From Hyphomonadaceae bacterium (GTDB taxonomy: Bacteria; Pseudomonadota; Alphaproteobacteria; Caulobacterales; Hyphomonadaceae), in NCBI GenBank assembly GCA_016714495.1, contig JADKDU010000001.1, forward strand, positions 806,001 through 870,000: a DNA stretch of 64,000 nucleotides, written 5' to 3'. Below are positions 40,541 to 50,047 of this stretch, in pieces. Within the stretch, counting starts at the first letter, position 1; each line of letters starts with the position of its first letter. The notes under the pieces are model-generated. The model was given only the letters and a program-made list of their open reading frames with translations, did not search any database and was not told the origin of the DNA. Made by a program: the position numbers and the translations under genes.

Positions 40541-41794
40541 TCAACTTCTGTAGGCGCCGTTTATCTTCACGTAACCATCGGTGAGGTCGCACGTCCAAAC
40601 ACGCGCCTTTCCATGGCCAACGCCGACGTCGACGCGGATAAAAACCTCCTGTCCCGAAACGGTACGGGTGGCTTTTTCTTCGGAATAGTCGGACGAGCGA
40701 GCGCCGTCCTTCGCAACAAGATGATCGCCGAACCAGAGCGAGATGCGGTCGCGCTCCACCGGCTCGGCCGTCTTGCCGACCGCCATGACGACACGGCCCC
40801 AATTGGCGTCGCCTGCCGCAATCGCCGTCTTCACCAGCGGCGAGTTCGCGATCGAGCAGGCGATGATTTTCGCGGAGGCGTCGCTGGCCGCGCCTTCGAC
40901 GGTGATCTCGATGATCTTGGAGGCGCCCTCGCCGTCCCGCACGATCTGCGTGGCGAGATCGAGCAGCACGCGGTGCATCGCCTCGATGAAGCCTGCAAGG
41001 CGCGGATCATCCGGGTTGTCGATCGGTTCGCCGCCCGCGGCGCCGGTCGCGAAGAACAGCAGCGTGTCGGACGTCGATGTATCGCTGTCGACCGTGATGC
41101 AGTTGTAGGTGAGATCGCCAAGCTTCGAGATGAGCGCCTGGCAGACCTTCGGCCCCAAATTAGCGTCGGTGAACATGTAGTTCAGGGTCGTCGCCATATT
41201 GGGCTGGATCATGCCGGAACCCTTGGCGATGCCGACGATCGCCACATTGCGCCGGTTGAGATCGACGATCTCGCCCGCCGCCTTGGCGAACGTGTCTGTG
41301 GTGCGGATGCAGTTGGCGATCTTTTCCCAGTCCGGCGCGCCGAGCTTTCCCCACACCTGCTCGACGCCGCCCGATACGATGTGCGCGGGCAGCGGTTCGC
41401 CGATCACGCCGGTGGCCGAGACAAAGACTTCGTGAGTTGCGCAGCCAGCTTTCTTCACCGCCGCCGCAACAGTCGCGCGGTTCTTTGCGATGCCGGCCGC
41501 GCCCGTGAACGCGTTGGAGTTGCCGGTGTTCACAACCAGCACCCGCGCCCTGCCCCCGCCCGCCTTCAGTGCTTCGCGGCACCAGTCCACGTCATCCGAC
41601 CGGGTGGAGGAATTGGTGAAGATGCCGCCGACAGACGCGCCCTGCGGGAAATGCACAACCAGCAGATCGTCGCGCACCTTGCCCTTATAGAGGCCGAGCG
41701 AATGTGTCGTGACCTCGACGCCGCCGACCTTCGGCAGAACCGGGAACCGCTCGGGCGCGAGCGGAGATAGAGGAAGGTCCATATTGCTGGCCAA
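40541..41794 (-). CDS. argJ: Bifunctional ornithine acetyltransferase/N-acetylglutamate synthase
   Basis: A 417-residue ArgJ. The self-cleavage site is in KGSGMIQPNMAT, with the nucleophilic Thr at about residue 202 (ATT rather than the more common ATM). NTGNSNAFTGAAG and VDSDTSTSDT are other family marks. It recycles acetyl groups between N-acetylornithine and glutamate. It works with ArgD and ArgF encoded at 28-30 kb. It is followed on the same strand by mutT and the pilin. Confidence 0.96.
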   Translation of the reverse strand: MASNMDLPLSPLAPERFPVLPKVGGVEVTTHSLGLYKGKVRDDLLVVHFPQGASVGGIFTNSSTRSDDVDWCREALKAGGGRARVLVVNTGNSNAFTGAAGIAKNRATVAAAVKKAGCATHEVFVSATGVIGEPLPAHIVSGGVEQVWGKLGAPDWEKIANCIRTTDTFAKAAGEIVDLNRRNVAIVGIAKGSGMIQPNMATTLNYMFTDANLGPKVCQALISKLGDLTYNCITVDSDTSTSDTLLFFATGAAGGEPIDNPDDPRLAGFIEAMHRVLLDLATQIVRDGEGASKIIEITVEGAASDASAKIIACSIANSPLVKTAIAAGDANWGRVVMAVGKTAEPVERDRISLWFGDHLVAKDGARSSDYSEEKATRTVSGQEVFIRVDVGVGHGKARVWTCDLTDGYVKINGAYRS

Positions 41795-41812
41795 GGCGCG
41801 GTGACTTTCTAC

Positions 41813-42961
41813 CTACTGAGGGGATGGCGTTGCAGGCGGCGGCGCCGGCGGAGATGCAGGAGGCGTCGCAGCGGGCTTCGGCGGCGTTGTCGCTGGCGCG
41901 GGCTTGGGCGCAATCACTGTCGGCTGACTCGGCGCGATCACGGTCGGCGCCAAGGGAACGCCGCGCGTTTCCGGCAGCGGCGGCGCGGGCGCGGCCGCCT
42001 CGGGCTTCGGCGTGGCGGGCACAGTTTCTTCGGGCTTCGGCGTTGCAAGCGCTGGCGCTGGCGCCGGAGCGGTGCGCGGTTCATCCGGCGCATCGAGCCG
42101 CGAATTGCGTGGGCTGGTCTTCTTGCTGATCTCCGCCTCGCTGCGCAGCTGCTTGAGGATTTCCTCCAGTTGCGTGCGCCGCAGGAATTGCACGATCGGC
42201 CCGCGCAGCTCCTCGATCGACGGGGGCGGCTCCTTCCGCACGTCGTCGATCTTCACGACATGCCAGCCTGCCTGGTCCTCGAAAGGACGCGAGATGCCGC
42301 CATTCGGCGTATCGCGGATCACCCTGGCGAACTCCGGCGTTGCATCGTCCGCCGTCATGTAGCCAAGGTCGCCCCCATCCATCCGCGTCGCTGCATCAGT
42401 CGATCGCTTGGCGGCCAGCACCGAGAAATCGGCCCCCGCCTTCAGCTCGGCCACGATCTTGTCGATTGCCTCTTTTGTGGGCGCAAGGATGTGACGGACA
42501 TGCGCCTCGTCATCCAGCACCAGGAGCTGGACCTGCGCGTCGTACATCTTGCGGATCGCCGCTTCGTCGACCTTTTCGTCGGCCACATGCTCGAGAAGGA
42601 TGTTGCCGAGGATATTGTCGCGCGCCGTCAAAAGGCGGTGACGCGCCTCGGGTTCCTCATCCAGCCCGCGGGATAGCGCTTCCATGGCGAGCAGCTTTAT
42701 CTCGATTAGCTGGTCGAGGATTTCGTTGAACTCGGCGCTTTCGGGCTCCAGGGTCTCGTCTTCCCGGACGAGGCCCTTCATCCGGGCCTCCATCTCGACG
42801 TCCGAGACGTAGATGATCTGGCCGTTAACCGTTGCGGCCTCGGCCGACGGGTCGGCGTTGGCGGCTTCCCTTTCGGCAGGCGCCTGTTCGCCGCCACACG
42901 CGGCAAGGGTCAGGCAGGCCAGGAAAGCGGCCGCAAGGCTGAGGCGTGTCCCAAATGCCAT
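41813..42961 (-). CDS. Parvulin-type peptidyl-prolyl isomerase lipoprotein
   Basis: About 382 residues from ATG 42961 with GAGGA upstream. A lipobox (LAAC) ends the signal. A SurA/PrsA-like N-domain comes next (VNGQIIYVSDVEME...LIEIKLL), then a parvulin domain (VRHILAPTKEA, GADFSVLAAKRSTD, GGDLGYMT, FEDQAGWHVVKIDDV). The last about 110 residues are a low-complexity proline/alanine/threonine tail of uncertain role, perhaps spanning periplasm or peptidoglycan. It is divergent from secA, matching a role in folding exported proteins. The gene runs argJ-ward with 18 bases between them. Confidence 0.88.
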   Translation of the reverse strand: MAFGTRLSLAAAFLACLTLAACGGEQAPAEREAANADPSAEAATVNGQIIYVSDVEMEARMKGLVREDETLEPESAEFNEILDQLIEIKLLAMEALSRGLDEEPEARHRLLTARDNILGNILLEHVADEKVDEAAIRKMYDAQVQLLVLDDEAHVRHILAPTKEAIDKIVAELKAGADFSVLAAKRSTDAATRMDGGDLGYMTADDATPEFARVIRDTPNGGISRPFEDQAGWHVVKIDDVRKEPPPSIEELRGPIVQFLRRTQLEEILKQLRSEAEISKKTSPRNSRLDAPDEPRTAPAPAPALATPKPEETVPATPKPEAAAPAPPLPETRGVPLAPTVIAPSQPTVIAPKPAPATTPPKPAATPPASPPAPPPATPSPQ

Positions 42962-43205
42962 CCCCGGGCTCCTCAAGCTGTTAAAGCTGTCTTCAGGCGG
43001 TCAGGGCTACCAGCGCCAAGATTGACACTGGGTAAGCTGGTCCTTACGTGTCGCCAATGCGCAAGTCGAGGGAGTTTCCCCGGTCGTATTCCGAGGAATT
43101 TCCGGGGCGTCGCGCTGGCGTAGCCGAGGCCGGAAAACTCCGCCGGATACACTATATACCAAGGGGCCCGCGACCGTCGCGGCAGGCTGGCAGCGGAATA
43201 TCTGA

Positions 43206-45926
43206 ATGCTCGGAATCGCCACGAAACTCTTTGGCTCCGTCAACGAACGTAAAATCCGCCCGTACAAGGCCATCGTCCAGCGCATCAATGCGCTCGAACC
43301 GGTCACCGAGGCGCTGTCGGACGAGGCGCTGAAACAGCGCACCCGAGACTTCCGCCAGCAGGTCGCCAACGGCGCCAAGCTGGACGACATATTGCCTGAA
43401 GCCTTCGCGACCGTCCGGGAAGCCTCCAAGCGCACGCTGGGTCTGCGGCATTTCGACGTGCAGCTGATCGGCGGCATGGTTCTTCACAAGGGCGGCATCG
43501 CCGAGATGCGCACCGGCGAGGGCAAGACCCTGGTCGCCACCGCCCCGGTCTATCTCAACGCCCTTGAAGGCCGCGGCGTCCACGTCATCACCGTCAACGA
43601 CTACCTCGCCAGCCGCGACGCGGACTGGATGGGCCAGGTCTATCGCTTCCTCGGCATGTCGGTCGGCAAGATCGTCCACGGCCTCGACGATGCGCAGCGC
43701 CGCGCGTCGTACGCCTGTGACATCACCTACGGCACTAACAACGAATTCGGTTTCGACTATCTGCGCGACAACATGAAGTACTCGCTGGCCGACATGGTGC
43801 AGCGCGGCCACCGCTTCGCGATGGTCGACGAGGTCGACTCCATCCTGGTCGATGAAAGCCGCACGCCGCTGATCATCTCCGGGCCGACCGACGACCGTTC
43901 GGACCTCTACATCGCGATCGACGCGATCATCCCGCAGCTCGACAAGGACGACTACACGCTCGACGAGAAGCAGCGTTCGGTCGTCTTCTCCGAAACCGGC
44001 AACGAGAAGATCGAAGAGCTGATGGTCGAGGCCGGCATCCTGCAGGGATCGCTCTACGAGCCCGCCAACATCACCCTCGTCCACCACGCGAACCAGGCGC
44101 TGCGCGCCCACAAGCTATTCCAGAAGGACAAGGACTACATCGTCAAGAACGGCGAAGTGATGCTCATCGACGAGTTCACCGGCCGCATGATGCAGGGCCG
44201 CCGTCTGTCCGAAGGCCTTCACCAGGCCATCGAGGCAAAAGAGAAGACCAAGATCCAGCCCGAGAACCAGACGCTGGCTTCGATCACCTTCCAGAACTAT
44301 TTCCGCCTTTACGACAAGCTGGCGGGCATGACCGGCACGGCCTCGACCGAGGCGGCCGAATTCCAGGACATCTACAAGCTGGAAGTCACCGAGATTCCGA
44401 CCAACAAGCCGATCAAGCGGATCGACGAGGACGACGTCGTCTACCGAACGGCGAAAGAGAAATACAAGGCGATCATCGCCGACATCCGTGACTGCGTGCG
44501 CCGTCGCCAGCCGGTGCTCGTCGGCACGGTGTCGATCGAGAAGTCGGAAGTGCTATCCAACCTGTTGTCGGTCGAGAAGATCCCGCACCAGGTTCTCAAC
44601 GCCCGCCACCATGAGCGTGAAGCCCACATCGTCGCGCAGGCCGGCGTGCCGGGGAACATCACGGTCGCCACCAACATGGCTGGCCGCGGCACCGACATTC
44701 AGCTCGGCGGCAACCTCGAAATGCGCATCGAGGAAGAAACCGCCGAGAAGGCGAAAGCTCTGGGCCGCGAGCTCAGCGAGGAAGAAACGCAAGCGCTGCA
44801 CGCAGCCATCGGCGCCGATATCGCCGCCAAGAAGGCCGAGGCGCTCGCCGCCGGCGGCCTCTACGTGCTCGCCACCGAACGCCACGAAAGCCGCCGGATC
44901 GACAACCAGCTGCGCGGCCGCACCGGCCGTCAGGGCGACCCGGGCCGCTCGAAATTCTACATCTGCCTCGAAGACGACCTGCTCCGCATCTTCGCCGCCG
45001 AACGTCTCGACAGCATCATGCGCAGCCTCGGCATCAAGGAAGACGAGGCCATCACCCACAAGTGGATGAACAAGGCGCTGGAAACCTCGCAGAAGCGCGT
45101 CGAACAGCGCAACTTCGAGATTCGCAAGAACCTGTTGAAGTTCGACGATGTCACCAATGACCAGCGCAAGGCGATCTTCGAACAGCGAATTGAGTTCATG
45201 CGCGCCGGCAGCGTGATCGACACCGTCACGGAGATGCGCCACCAGCTCATCAACGACATGTGCCTGCGCCACATGCCCGAGAAGGCCTACCAGGATCAGT
45301 GGAACATGACCGATCTCGAGGAAGAGATCGCTGATGTGCTGGGCCTGAGCCTGCCGGTGCGTGAATGGTCCGCCGAGGAAGGCGTTGCGACGGCTGAAGT
45401 CGCCGCTAAGGTCATTGAGGCAACCGACGATTTCTACGCCCGCAAGACTGCCGCTGTCGGCGAGGAACGGATGCGCTGGCTCGAGAAACAGGTCCTGCTG
45501 CAGGAAGTGGACACACGCTGGCGCGAGCATCTCTGGCATCTCGACCAGTTGCGTTCGGTCATCCACCTGCGCGGCTATGCGCAACGCGATCCGCTGAACG
45601 AGTTCAAGAACGAAGCGTTCACGCTGTTCGAGCGCCTGCTGGCCGACCTGCGTTCGGGCGTGACGCGCGTACTGATGCGCGGCCAGTTCGTGACCGAAGC
45701 GCCTCCAGGCGCCAATCCGGGCGACGCCAACCAGCCGCCGCCGCAACAGATGGCCTCGCGCCCGCAACCCGCGCCTGCGCAGGCTGCGCCGCCGCAACCT
45801 CAGCAACAGGCCGGCTCCACGCCAGCCGCCTGGGCGTCGACGCCGCGCAACGCACCCTGCCCCTGCGGTTCGGGCAAGCGATACAAGAACTGCCATGGCG
45901 ATGTGAGCACCGCAGCGCGCGCCTAG
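43206..45926 (+). CDS. secA: Preprotein translocase ATPase SecA
   Basis: A 906-residue SecA. Walker A is MRTGEGKTLVA, Walker B is MVDEVDSILVDE, and the preprotein cross-linking and helical-scaffold regions follow. The IRA2 motif region has ATNMAGRGTDIQLGGNLEM, and GRTGRQGDPG is present. The C-terminal zinc motif is CPCGSGKRYKNCHG. SecA drives export through SecYEG. It is divergent from the parvulin lipoprotein and ends in a strong terminator. Confidence 0.98.
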   Translation: MLGIATKLFGSVNERKIRPYKAIVQRINALEPVTEALSDEALKQRTRDFRQQVANGAKLDDILPEAFATVREASKRTLGLRHFDVQLIGGMVLHKGGIAEMRTGEGKTLVATAPVYLNALEGRGVHVITVNDYLASRDADWMGQVYRFLGMSVGKIVHGLDDAQRRASYACDITYGTNNEFGFDYLRDNMKYSLADMVQRGHRFAMVDEVDSILVDESRTPLIISGPTDDRSDLYIAIDAIIPQLDKDDYTLDEKQRSVVFSETGNEKIEELMVEAGILQGSLYEPANITLVHHANQALRAHKLFQKDKDYIVKNGEVMLIDEFTGRMMQGRRLSEGLHQAIEAKEKTKIQPENQTLASITFQNYFRLYDKLAGMTGTASTEAAEFQDIYKLEVTEIPTNKPIKRIDEDDVVYRTAKEKYKAIIADIRDCVRRRQPVLVGTVSIEKSEVLSNLLSVEKIPHQVLNARHHEREAHIVAQAGVPGNITVATNMAGRGTDIQLGGNLEMRIEEETAEKAKALGRELSEEETQALHAAIGADIAAKKAEALAAGGLYVLATERHESRRIDNQLRGRTGRQGDPGRSKFYICLEDDLLRIFAAERLDSIMRSLGIKEDEAITHKWMNKALETSQKRVEQRNFEIRKNLLKFDDVTNDQRKAIFEQRIEFMRAGSVIDTVTEMRHQLINDMCLRHMPEKAYQDQWNMTDLEEEIADVLGLSLPVREWSAEEGVATAEVAAKVIEATDDFYARKTAAVGEERMRWLEKQVLLQEVDTRWREHLWHLDQLRSVIHLRGYAQRDPLNEFKNEAFTLFERLLADLRSGVTRVLMRGQFVTEAPPGANPGDANQPPPQQMASRPQPAPAQAAPPQPQQQAGSTPAAWASTPRNAPCPCGSGKRYKNCHGDVSTAARA

Positions 45927-45950
45927 GCTTCGACTCACCGAAACGAACGA

Positions 45951-45984
45951 AGGCCCCGGAAGCAACCGCCTCCGGGGCCTTTTT
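45951..45984 (+). terminator. Rho-independent terminator after secA
   Basis: A perfect 10-bp stem (AGGCCCCGGA with TCCGGGGCCT), 10-nt loop and a TTTTTC tract, 25 bases after the secA stop. It also overlaps the end of the convergent MFS gene, whose stop is at 45984. Confidence 0.9.
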
Positions 45985-47294
45985 CAATTCGCCGCCAGCG
46001 CAGCCATGTCGTTGCGATCAGCGGGTTCGTCCTTGACGCCCAGCAAGTGCGGCGTCAGCAACGGCGCGATCCCCAGCACAGCAATGCCTGCCCCCAGCAT
46101 CACCGTATTGGAAACGCCGATCGTCTCCGCCACCCAACCGGCGATCAGAATGGCGACCGTCATACCGACACCGTTGACAACCTGGTTGAAGCCGTTGGCG
46201 CGCGCGAGTTCCTCCTCCGGCAACAGCTTCTGTTGAAGGCTCACCGCCAGGATCGTGTAGATCATGATCCCGAAGTCGCCGAGGAATTGCTGCGCCACAA
46301 GAAAGAGCAGCGCCCATTCCTTGAACGCTGCCGCAGGTATCAGCATCAGTAAGCCAAGCACACTAAGACAGAATGCGAGCACGATCGTCGGGCCATACCC
46401 CACCGCCTTCGCCAGCGGCCGCGCCGCCAGCGAGCCCAGCAACGCGCTGAAACCACCGACCGAGATCATAACGCCGATCACCGATGGCGACATGTGCAGC
46501 TCGCGCAGCAGAAACACCATCAGCGTGGCGAAGAAGAACCCCGCCGCGATATACCAGAAGAAGTTCCCCATGATGATCGCCCGCATGGGGCGGCATCGCC
46601 AGATCGCAAAGAAGCCGACGACGATGTCGGCCCGCAATGTCGCCCACACGGATGGCTGCGCTACCAGTTCACCCTTGGCTTCTTCGGTTGCCTGTCCCGT
46701 CTGCTTGGGAATGCGCCACAGCCAAAACGCCGACCAGATGAACGTGAACGCGTCCACGACCATCGCAAACGGCGCCGTGAGCAGGTCGATCAATATGCCC
46801 GCCGCGCCCGGCCCCGTGAGCTCCGCAATCGACTCGGTCGCCTGCAGCCGCGAATTCGCCTCGACCAGATGATCCTTGCCGACCAGCCTTGGCAGGATGG
46901 CGACATCGGCGTTCTGGAACAGCGCGCTGGCGCCGCCCACGCCCGCCGCCAGAACGCAGAGCAACGGAAAGCTGAGCAGGTTGAAATACCACGCAACAGG
47001 CGCCGCAATCACGATGGCGAAACGAACAAGGTCCATCATCACCATCAATCGCGTCTTGTTGGCGCGCTCGACAAAGCCGCCGCCGAACAGTCCGGCGAGG
47101 ACGTAGGGCGCATAGCTTAGGGCCGAGAGGACAGCCGCCTCCCATGGCGTCACCATGAGAACGCTCACGGCGACAATAGGGATTGCCGTACGCGTGATGC
47201 GGCTTCCGAACGCAGACAGGATCTGCGCGGTCCAGAGCCGGTTGAAGTCGGCGTGTCGCCATAGCGGCGAAGAACGCCTCAGAAATTCGAACAT
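45984..47294 (-). CDS. MFS transporter (enterobactin-exporter-like branch)
   Basis: A 436-residue 12-helix transporter. The N-terminus LWRHADFNRLWTAQILSAFGS and FGGGFVERANKTRLMVMMD, with FQNADVAILPRLV and EANSRLQATESIAELTGPG, are signatures of the MFS_3 type that includes EntS-like exporters. Substrate unknown. It is convergent with secA with only the terminator between, and divergent from the PNPOx-like gene. Confidence 0.9.
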   Translation of the reverse strand: MFEFLRRSSPLWRHADFNRLWTAQILSAFGSRITRTAIPIVAVSVLMVTPWEAAVLSALSYAPYVLAGLFGGGFVERANKTRLMVMMDLVRFAIVIAAPVAWYFNLLSFPLLCVLAAGVGGASALFQNADVAILPRLVGKDHLVEANSRLQATESIAELTGPGAAGILIDLLTAPFAMVVDAFTFIWSAFWLWRIPKQTGQATEEAKGELVAQPSVWATLRADIVVGFFAIWRCRPMRAIIMGNFFWYIAAGFFFATLMVFLLRELHMSPSVIGVMISVGGFSALLGSLAARPLAKAVGYGPTIVLAFCLSVLGLLMLIPAAAFKEWALLFLVAQQFLGDFGIMIYTILAVSLQQKLLPEEELARANGFNQVVNGVGMTVAILIAGWVAETIGVSNTVMLGAGIAVLGIAPLLTPHLLGVKDEPADRNDMAALAAN

Positions 47295-47531
47295 TGGATG
47301 CTTCCGAAATGAGTGTCAGGCGCGCGTGTCAGCGGCACACGCAGCAATGGCGCGAGGGCCAGGCCGGGCAGGTCGCCGGCGCGTACTAGACGGTGGCGGC
47401 ACTCATAGGCGGATCTCACGAAGCAAGCGGGCGAGCTTCTGATCCTCTTCCTCACCCAAGTCAATCCGCCGGAACGATCCGCGCTTGAGCCCGTTGATTT
47501 TTGGACACCCAAAAACATGGAGCGATACGTA

Positions 47532-48077
47532 ATGGGCCATACCCGCAAGACCGAAGAGCAACCCGAACAGCAGCTGTGGGAGCAGCTGAACAAGGCCCGC
47601 GCAGGCATGCTCGGCATCGAAGGCTCGCACAGCCACATGCAACCCATGGGGCACATGGCCGACAAGGATGGCGCGGCCCGCCTCTGGTTCTTCACCTCTC
47701 GCTCGGGCGACCTGTTCCGCGAGATGGGATCGGGCTCGCACGCGCATTTCTGCGTGATCGGCAAGGATCAGGACTATCACGCCTGCCTGATGGGCGATCT
47801 CACGGAGAACCGTGAGCGCGGCAAGATCGAACAATACTGGTCCGACATTGTCGCCTCGTGGTTCAAGGGCAAGGACGATCCCGATATCGCCTTGCTCGAG
47901 TTCGACCTGCGCGATGCTGCCATCTGGGGCTCGACCCGCAACCCGATCAGGTTCGCCTGGGAGATCCAGTCCACAAAGAATTCGGACAAGGAACCTGATG
48001 TTGGCGCTCGCGCCCATGTCGATTTCACGCAGCCGAAAGGCTCGGCTGGCCGCGAAGAGGCCGGCAAGCGCCACTAG
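47532..48077 (+). CDS. Pyridoxamine 5'-phosphate oxidase-like (general stress protein 26 type)
   Basis: About 181 residues. ATG 47532 has GGAG nine bases upstream; an ATG at 47517 is less well supported. The flavin-split-barrel signs are LWFFTSRSGDLFREM, HFCVIGKDQDYHACLMGDLTENRE and IEQYWSDIVASWFKGKDDPDI, plus LLEFDLRDAAIWGS. Such proteins bind flavin and act in stress, though the substrate is unclear. It is transcribed toward the DUF481 gene, with 151 bases between. Confidence 0.87.
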   Translation: MGHTRKTEEQPEQQLWEQLNKARAGMLGIEGSHSHMQPMGHMADKDGAARLWFFTSRSGDLFREMGSGSHAHFCVIGKDQDYHACLMGDLTENRERGKIEQYWSDIVASWFKGKDDPDIALLEFDLRDAAIWGSTRNPIRFAWEIQSTKNSDKEPDVGARAHVDFTQPKGSAGREEAGKRH

Positions 48078-48228
48078 CGCCGCGCCATCGAATTGAGCAT
48101 CGCCGCGGTGACAGGAATGTTCCGGCGGCGATTTCATTTGATCTGGCCCGAGAAATCGCGCCACCGACAGATTGTCGTCACACTTGCCCCTACGGTCGCG
48201 AACCAGTTCGTTGTCTGGAGTGCGCCCC

Positions 48229-48960
48229 GTGAAGCTTGTCAGTCTTGCGTCCCTCGCCGCCATCGCCGCCGTGCCGGCCCTGCCCGCCATGGCTCAGGAA
48301 GCCGACAAATGGACTGGCGAAGGCGCCTTCAACGCCGGCTTCACCACGGGCAATACCGAAACGCGCGATGCTGGCGTCGCCATGCGCGCTCACCACACTG
48401 GCGACCAGTGGACACAAGCGGGAGAATTCACCGCCGACTATGGCGACACCGACGAGGTTGCGACTCGCAATCGCCTGTCCGCCTCCGGCCAGATCGACCG
48501 CATCTTCAGCGACCAGTGGAATGGCTACACACGCCTCGCATGGGAACGCGACGAGTTTTCCGGTTTCGAAAACCGCTCCTTCGTCGGCGTCGGGGGCGCC
48601 TATAAGGCGATCGATGCGCCCGGCACGAAATGGACGCTGGAAGGCGGTCCAGGCTACAAGGTAGACGAACTGAGCGCTAGCGACACGGCGCCAGCCACCA
48701 AGGAAGAAAGCTTCGGCGGCCGACTTGCCTCGCGCTTCAGCCACGATCTCAACGAGCGCGTACAGATGTCGGATGTGACCGAGATCGTCGCCTCCGACAC
48801 ATCGACGCAGGTTTCGAACAGCGTGGCGCTCACTGCGAACATCATGGGCAATCTCAGCGCTCGCGTTTCGCTCGACGTGCGCCACGACACCGATCCGCTG
48901 CCAGGCTTCGAAGCGACCGACACGGCGACCAAGTTCTCGCTGGTATACAAGATCGAATAG
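48229..48960 (+). CDS. DUF481 outer-membrane beta-barrel-like protein
   Basis: About 243 residues from GTG 48229, with TGGAG upstream and a good signal peptide ending AMAQE. The repeated strand pattern (GEGAFNAGFTTGNTETRDAG, QAGEFTADYGDTD, RLSASGQIDRIFSD, AWERDEFSGFENRSF, EGGPGYKVDEL) and terminal SLVYKIE are typical of DUF481 (YdiY-like) barrels, with GNT...R and E..G motifs. The role is unknown; it probably sits in the outer membrane. It is convergent with accA 7 bases away. Confidence 0.85.
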   Translation: MKLVSLASLAAIAAVPALPAMAQEADKWTGEGAFNAGFTTGNTETRDAGVAMRAHHTGDQWTQAGEFTADYGDTDEVATRNRLSASGQIDRIFSDQWNGYTRLAWERDEFSGFENRSFVGVGGAYKAIDAPGTKWTLEGGPGYKVDELSASDTAPATKEESFGGRLASRFSHDLNERVQMSDVTEIVASDTSTQVSNSVALTANIMGNLSARVSLDVRHDTDPLPGFEATDTATKFSLVYKIE

Positions 48961-48967
48961 AAGTCGG

Positions 48968-49921
48968 CTATGCGAGGCCTTCGCGGCCGATGGCGTAGAA
49001 GCGCTCCTTGCGCTGGGCGCGCAGGTCATCCGGCGTCATGCCGGCAAGCGTCGACAACGCTTTCTCGATCGCGTCGCCGACACTCTCGATCGCGTCCTTG
49101 GGATTGCGGTGCGCCCCGCCCATCGGCTCGGTGACGACAGCGTCCACGATGCGAAATTTTTCCAGGTCCTGCGCGGTGATCTTCATCGCCTCAGCCGTGT
49201 CCTTCGCGCGCTTGGCGTCGTGGAACAGGATGGAGGCCGCGCCTTCCGGCGAGATCACCGAATAGACAGCGTGCTCCATCATCAGCACCTTATTGCCCGA
49301 CGCCAGCGCCACGGCGCCGCCAGAACCGCCCTCGCCCACGATCACCGAGATCATCGGGGTATCAAGCGTCAGGCACGCCTCGATGGCGCGCGCCAGCGCT
49401 TCGGCCTGGCCGCGTTCCTCGCCGCCCTTGCCCGGGAAGGCGCCCGACGTATCGACCAGCGCGATCACCGGCAGGTTGAAGCGGCCGGCCAGCTCCATCA
49501 GGCGCACGGCCTTGCGATAGCCTTCCGGCTTGCCCATTCCGAAATTGTGCTTGAGCCGAGTCTGCGTATCGCGGCCCTTCTCATGGCCGATCACCACGAC
49601 AGGCTTGCCGCGGAAGCGCGCAAGGCCGCCAAGGATAGCGTCGTCATTCATGAACTTGCGGTCGCCTGCGAGCTCGACAAATTCCTCAAACAGGCCGGCC
49701 ACGTAATCCATGAAGTGCGGCCGCTCGGGATGGCGCGCAACCTGCGTTTTCTGCCAAGCGTTGAGATGCGTGTAGATGTGATCGAGCTGCTTCTCAGCCT
49801 TCTCGCGCAGCTTGGTGACTTCCTCCTCGACGGTCGCCCCGCCGGTCGCCTCGAGTTCGGCGATCCGCTTTTCAAGATCCGCGACGGGCTTCTCGAAATC
49901 GAGATAGGTGGCGATGGCCAT
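48968..49921 (-). CDS. accA: Acetyl-CoA carboxylase carboxyltransferase subunit alpha
   Basis: A 317-residue AccA. Motifs are GHEKGRDTQTRLKHNFGMGKPEGYRKA, split as GMGKPEGYRKAVRLM, then FNLPVIALVDTSGAFPG and GEGGSGGAVALASGNKVLM, the oxyanion holes of the carboxyltransferase. It works with AccD (not in the window) to make malonyl-CoA. Length is normal. Start MAIATYLDFEKPV fits the family. Confidence 0.96.
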   Translation of the reverse strand: MAIATYLDFEKPVADLEKRIAELEATGGATVEEEVTKLREKAEKQLDHIYTHLNAWQKTQVARHPERPHFMDYVAGLFEEFVELAGDRKFMNDDAILGGLARFRGKPVVVIGHEKGRDTQTRLKHNFGMGKPEGYRKAVRLMELAGRFNLPVIALVDTSGAFPGKGGEERGQAEALARAIEACLTLDTPMISVIVGEGGSGGAVALASGNKVLMMEHAVYSVISPEGAASILFHDAKRAKDTAEAMKITAQDLEKFRIVDAVVTEPMGGAHRNPKDAIESVGDAIEKALSTLAGMTPDDLRAQRKERFYAIGREGLA

Positions 49922-50047
49922 GGGAAGGCTCCGGCTAACGATGCGCGGAGATAGCGCTGGCCAGCCTACCCCGCAAGGTTAGCGGCCAGAACCCTCGGAA
50001 AACGGGCAAAATCAACTGCTTGCAGTGACGGATGGAGCACGCGGCGG

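Noticed and set aside
44553..45965. 470-codon open frame antisense to secA
   Set aside because: It lies wholly within secA on the other strand and has no ribosome site or recognisable motifs; long antisense frames are expected in GC-rich genes.
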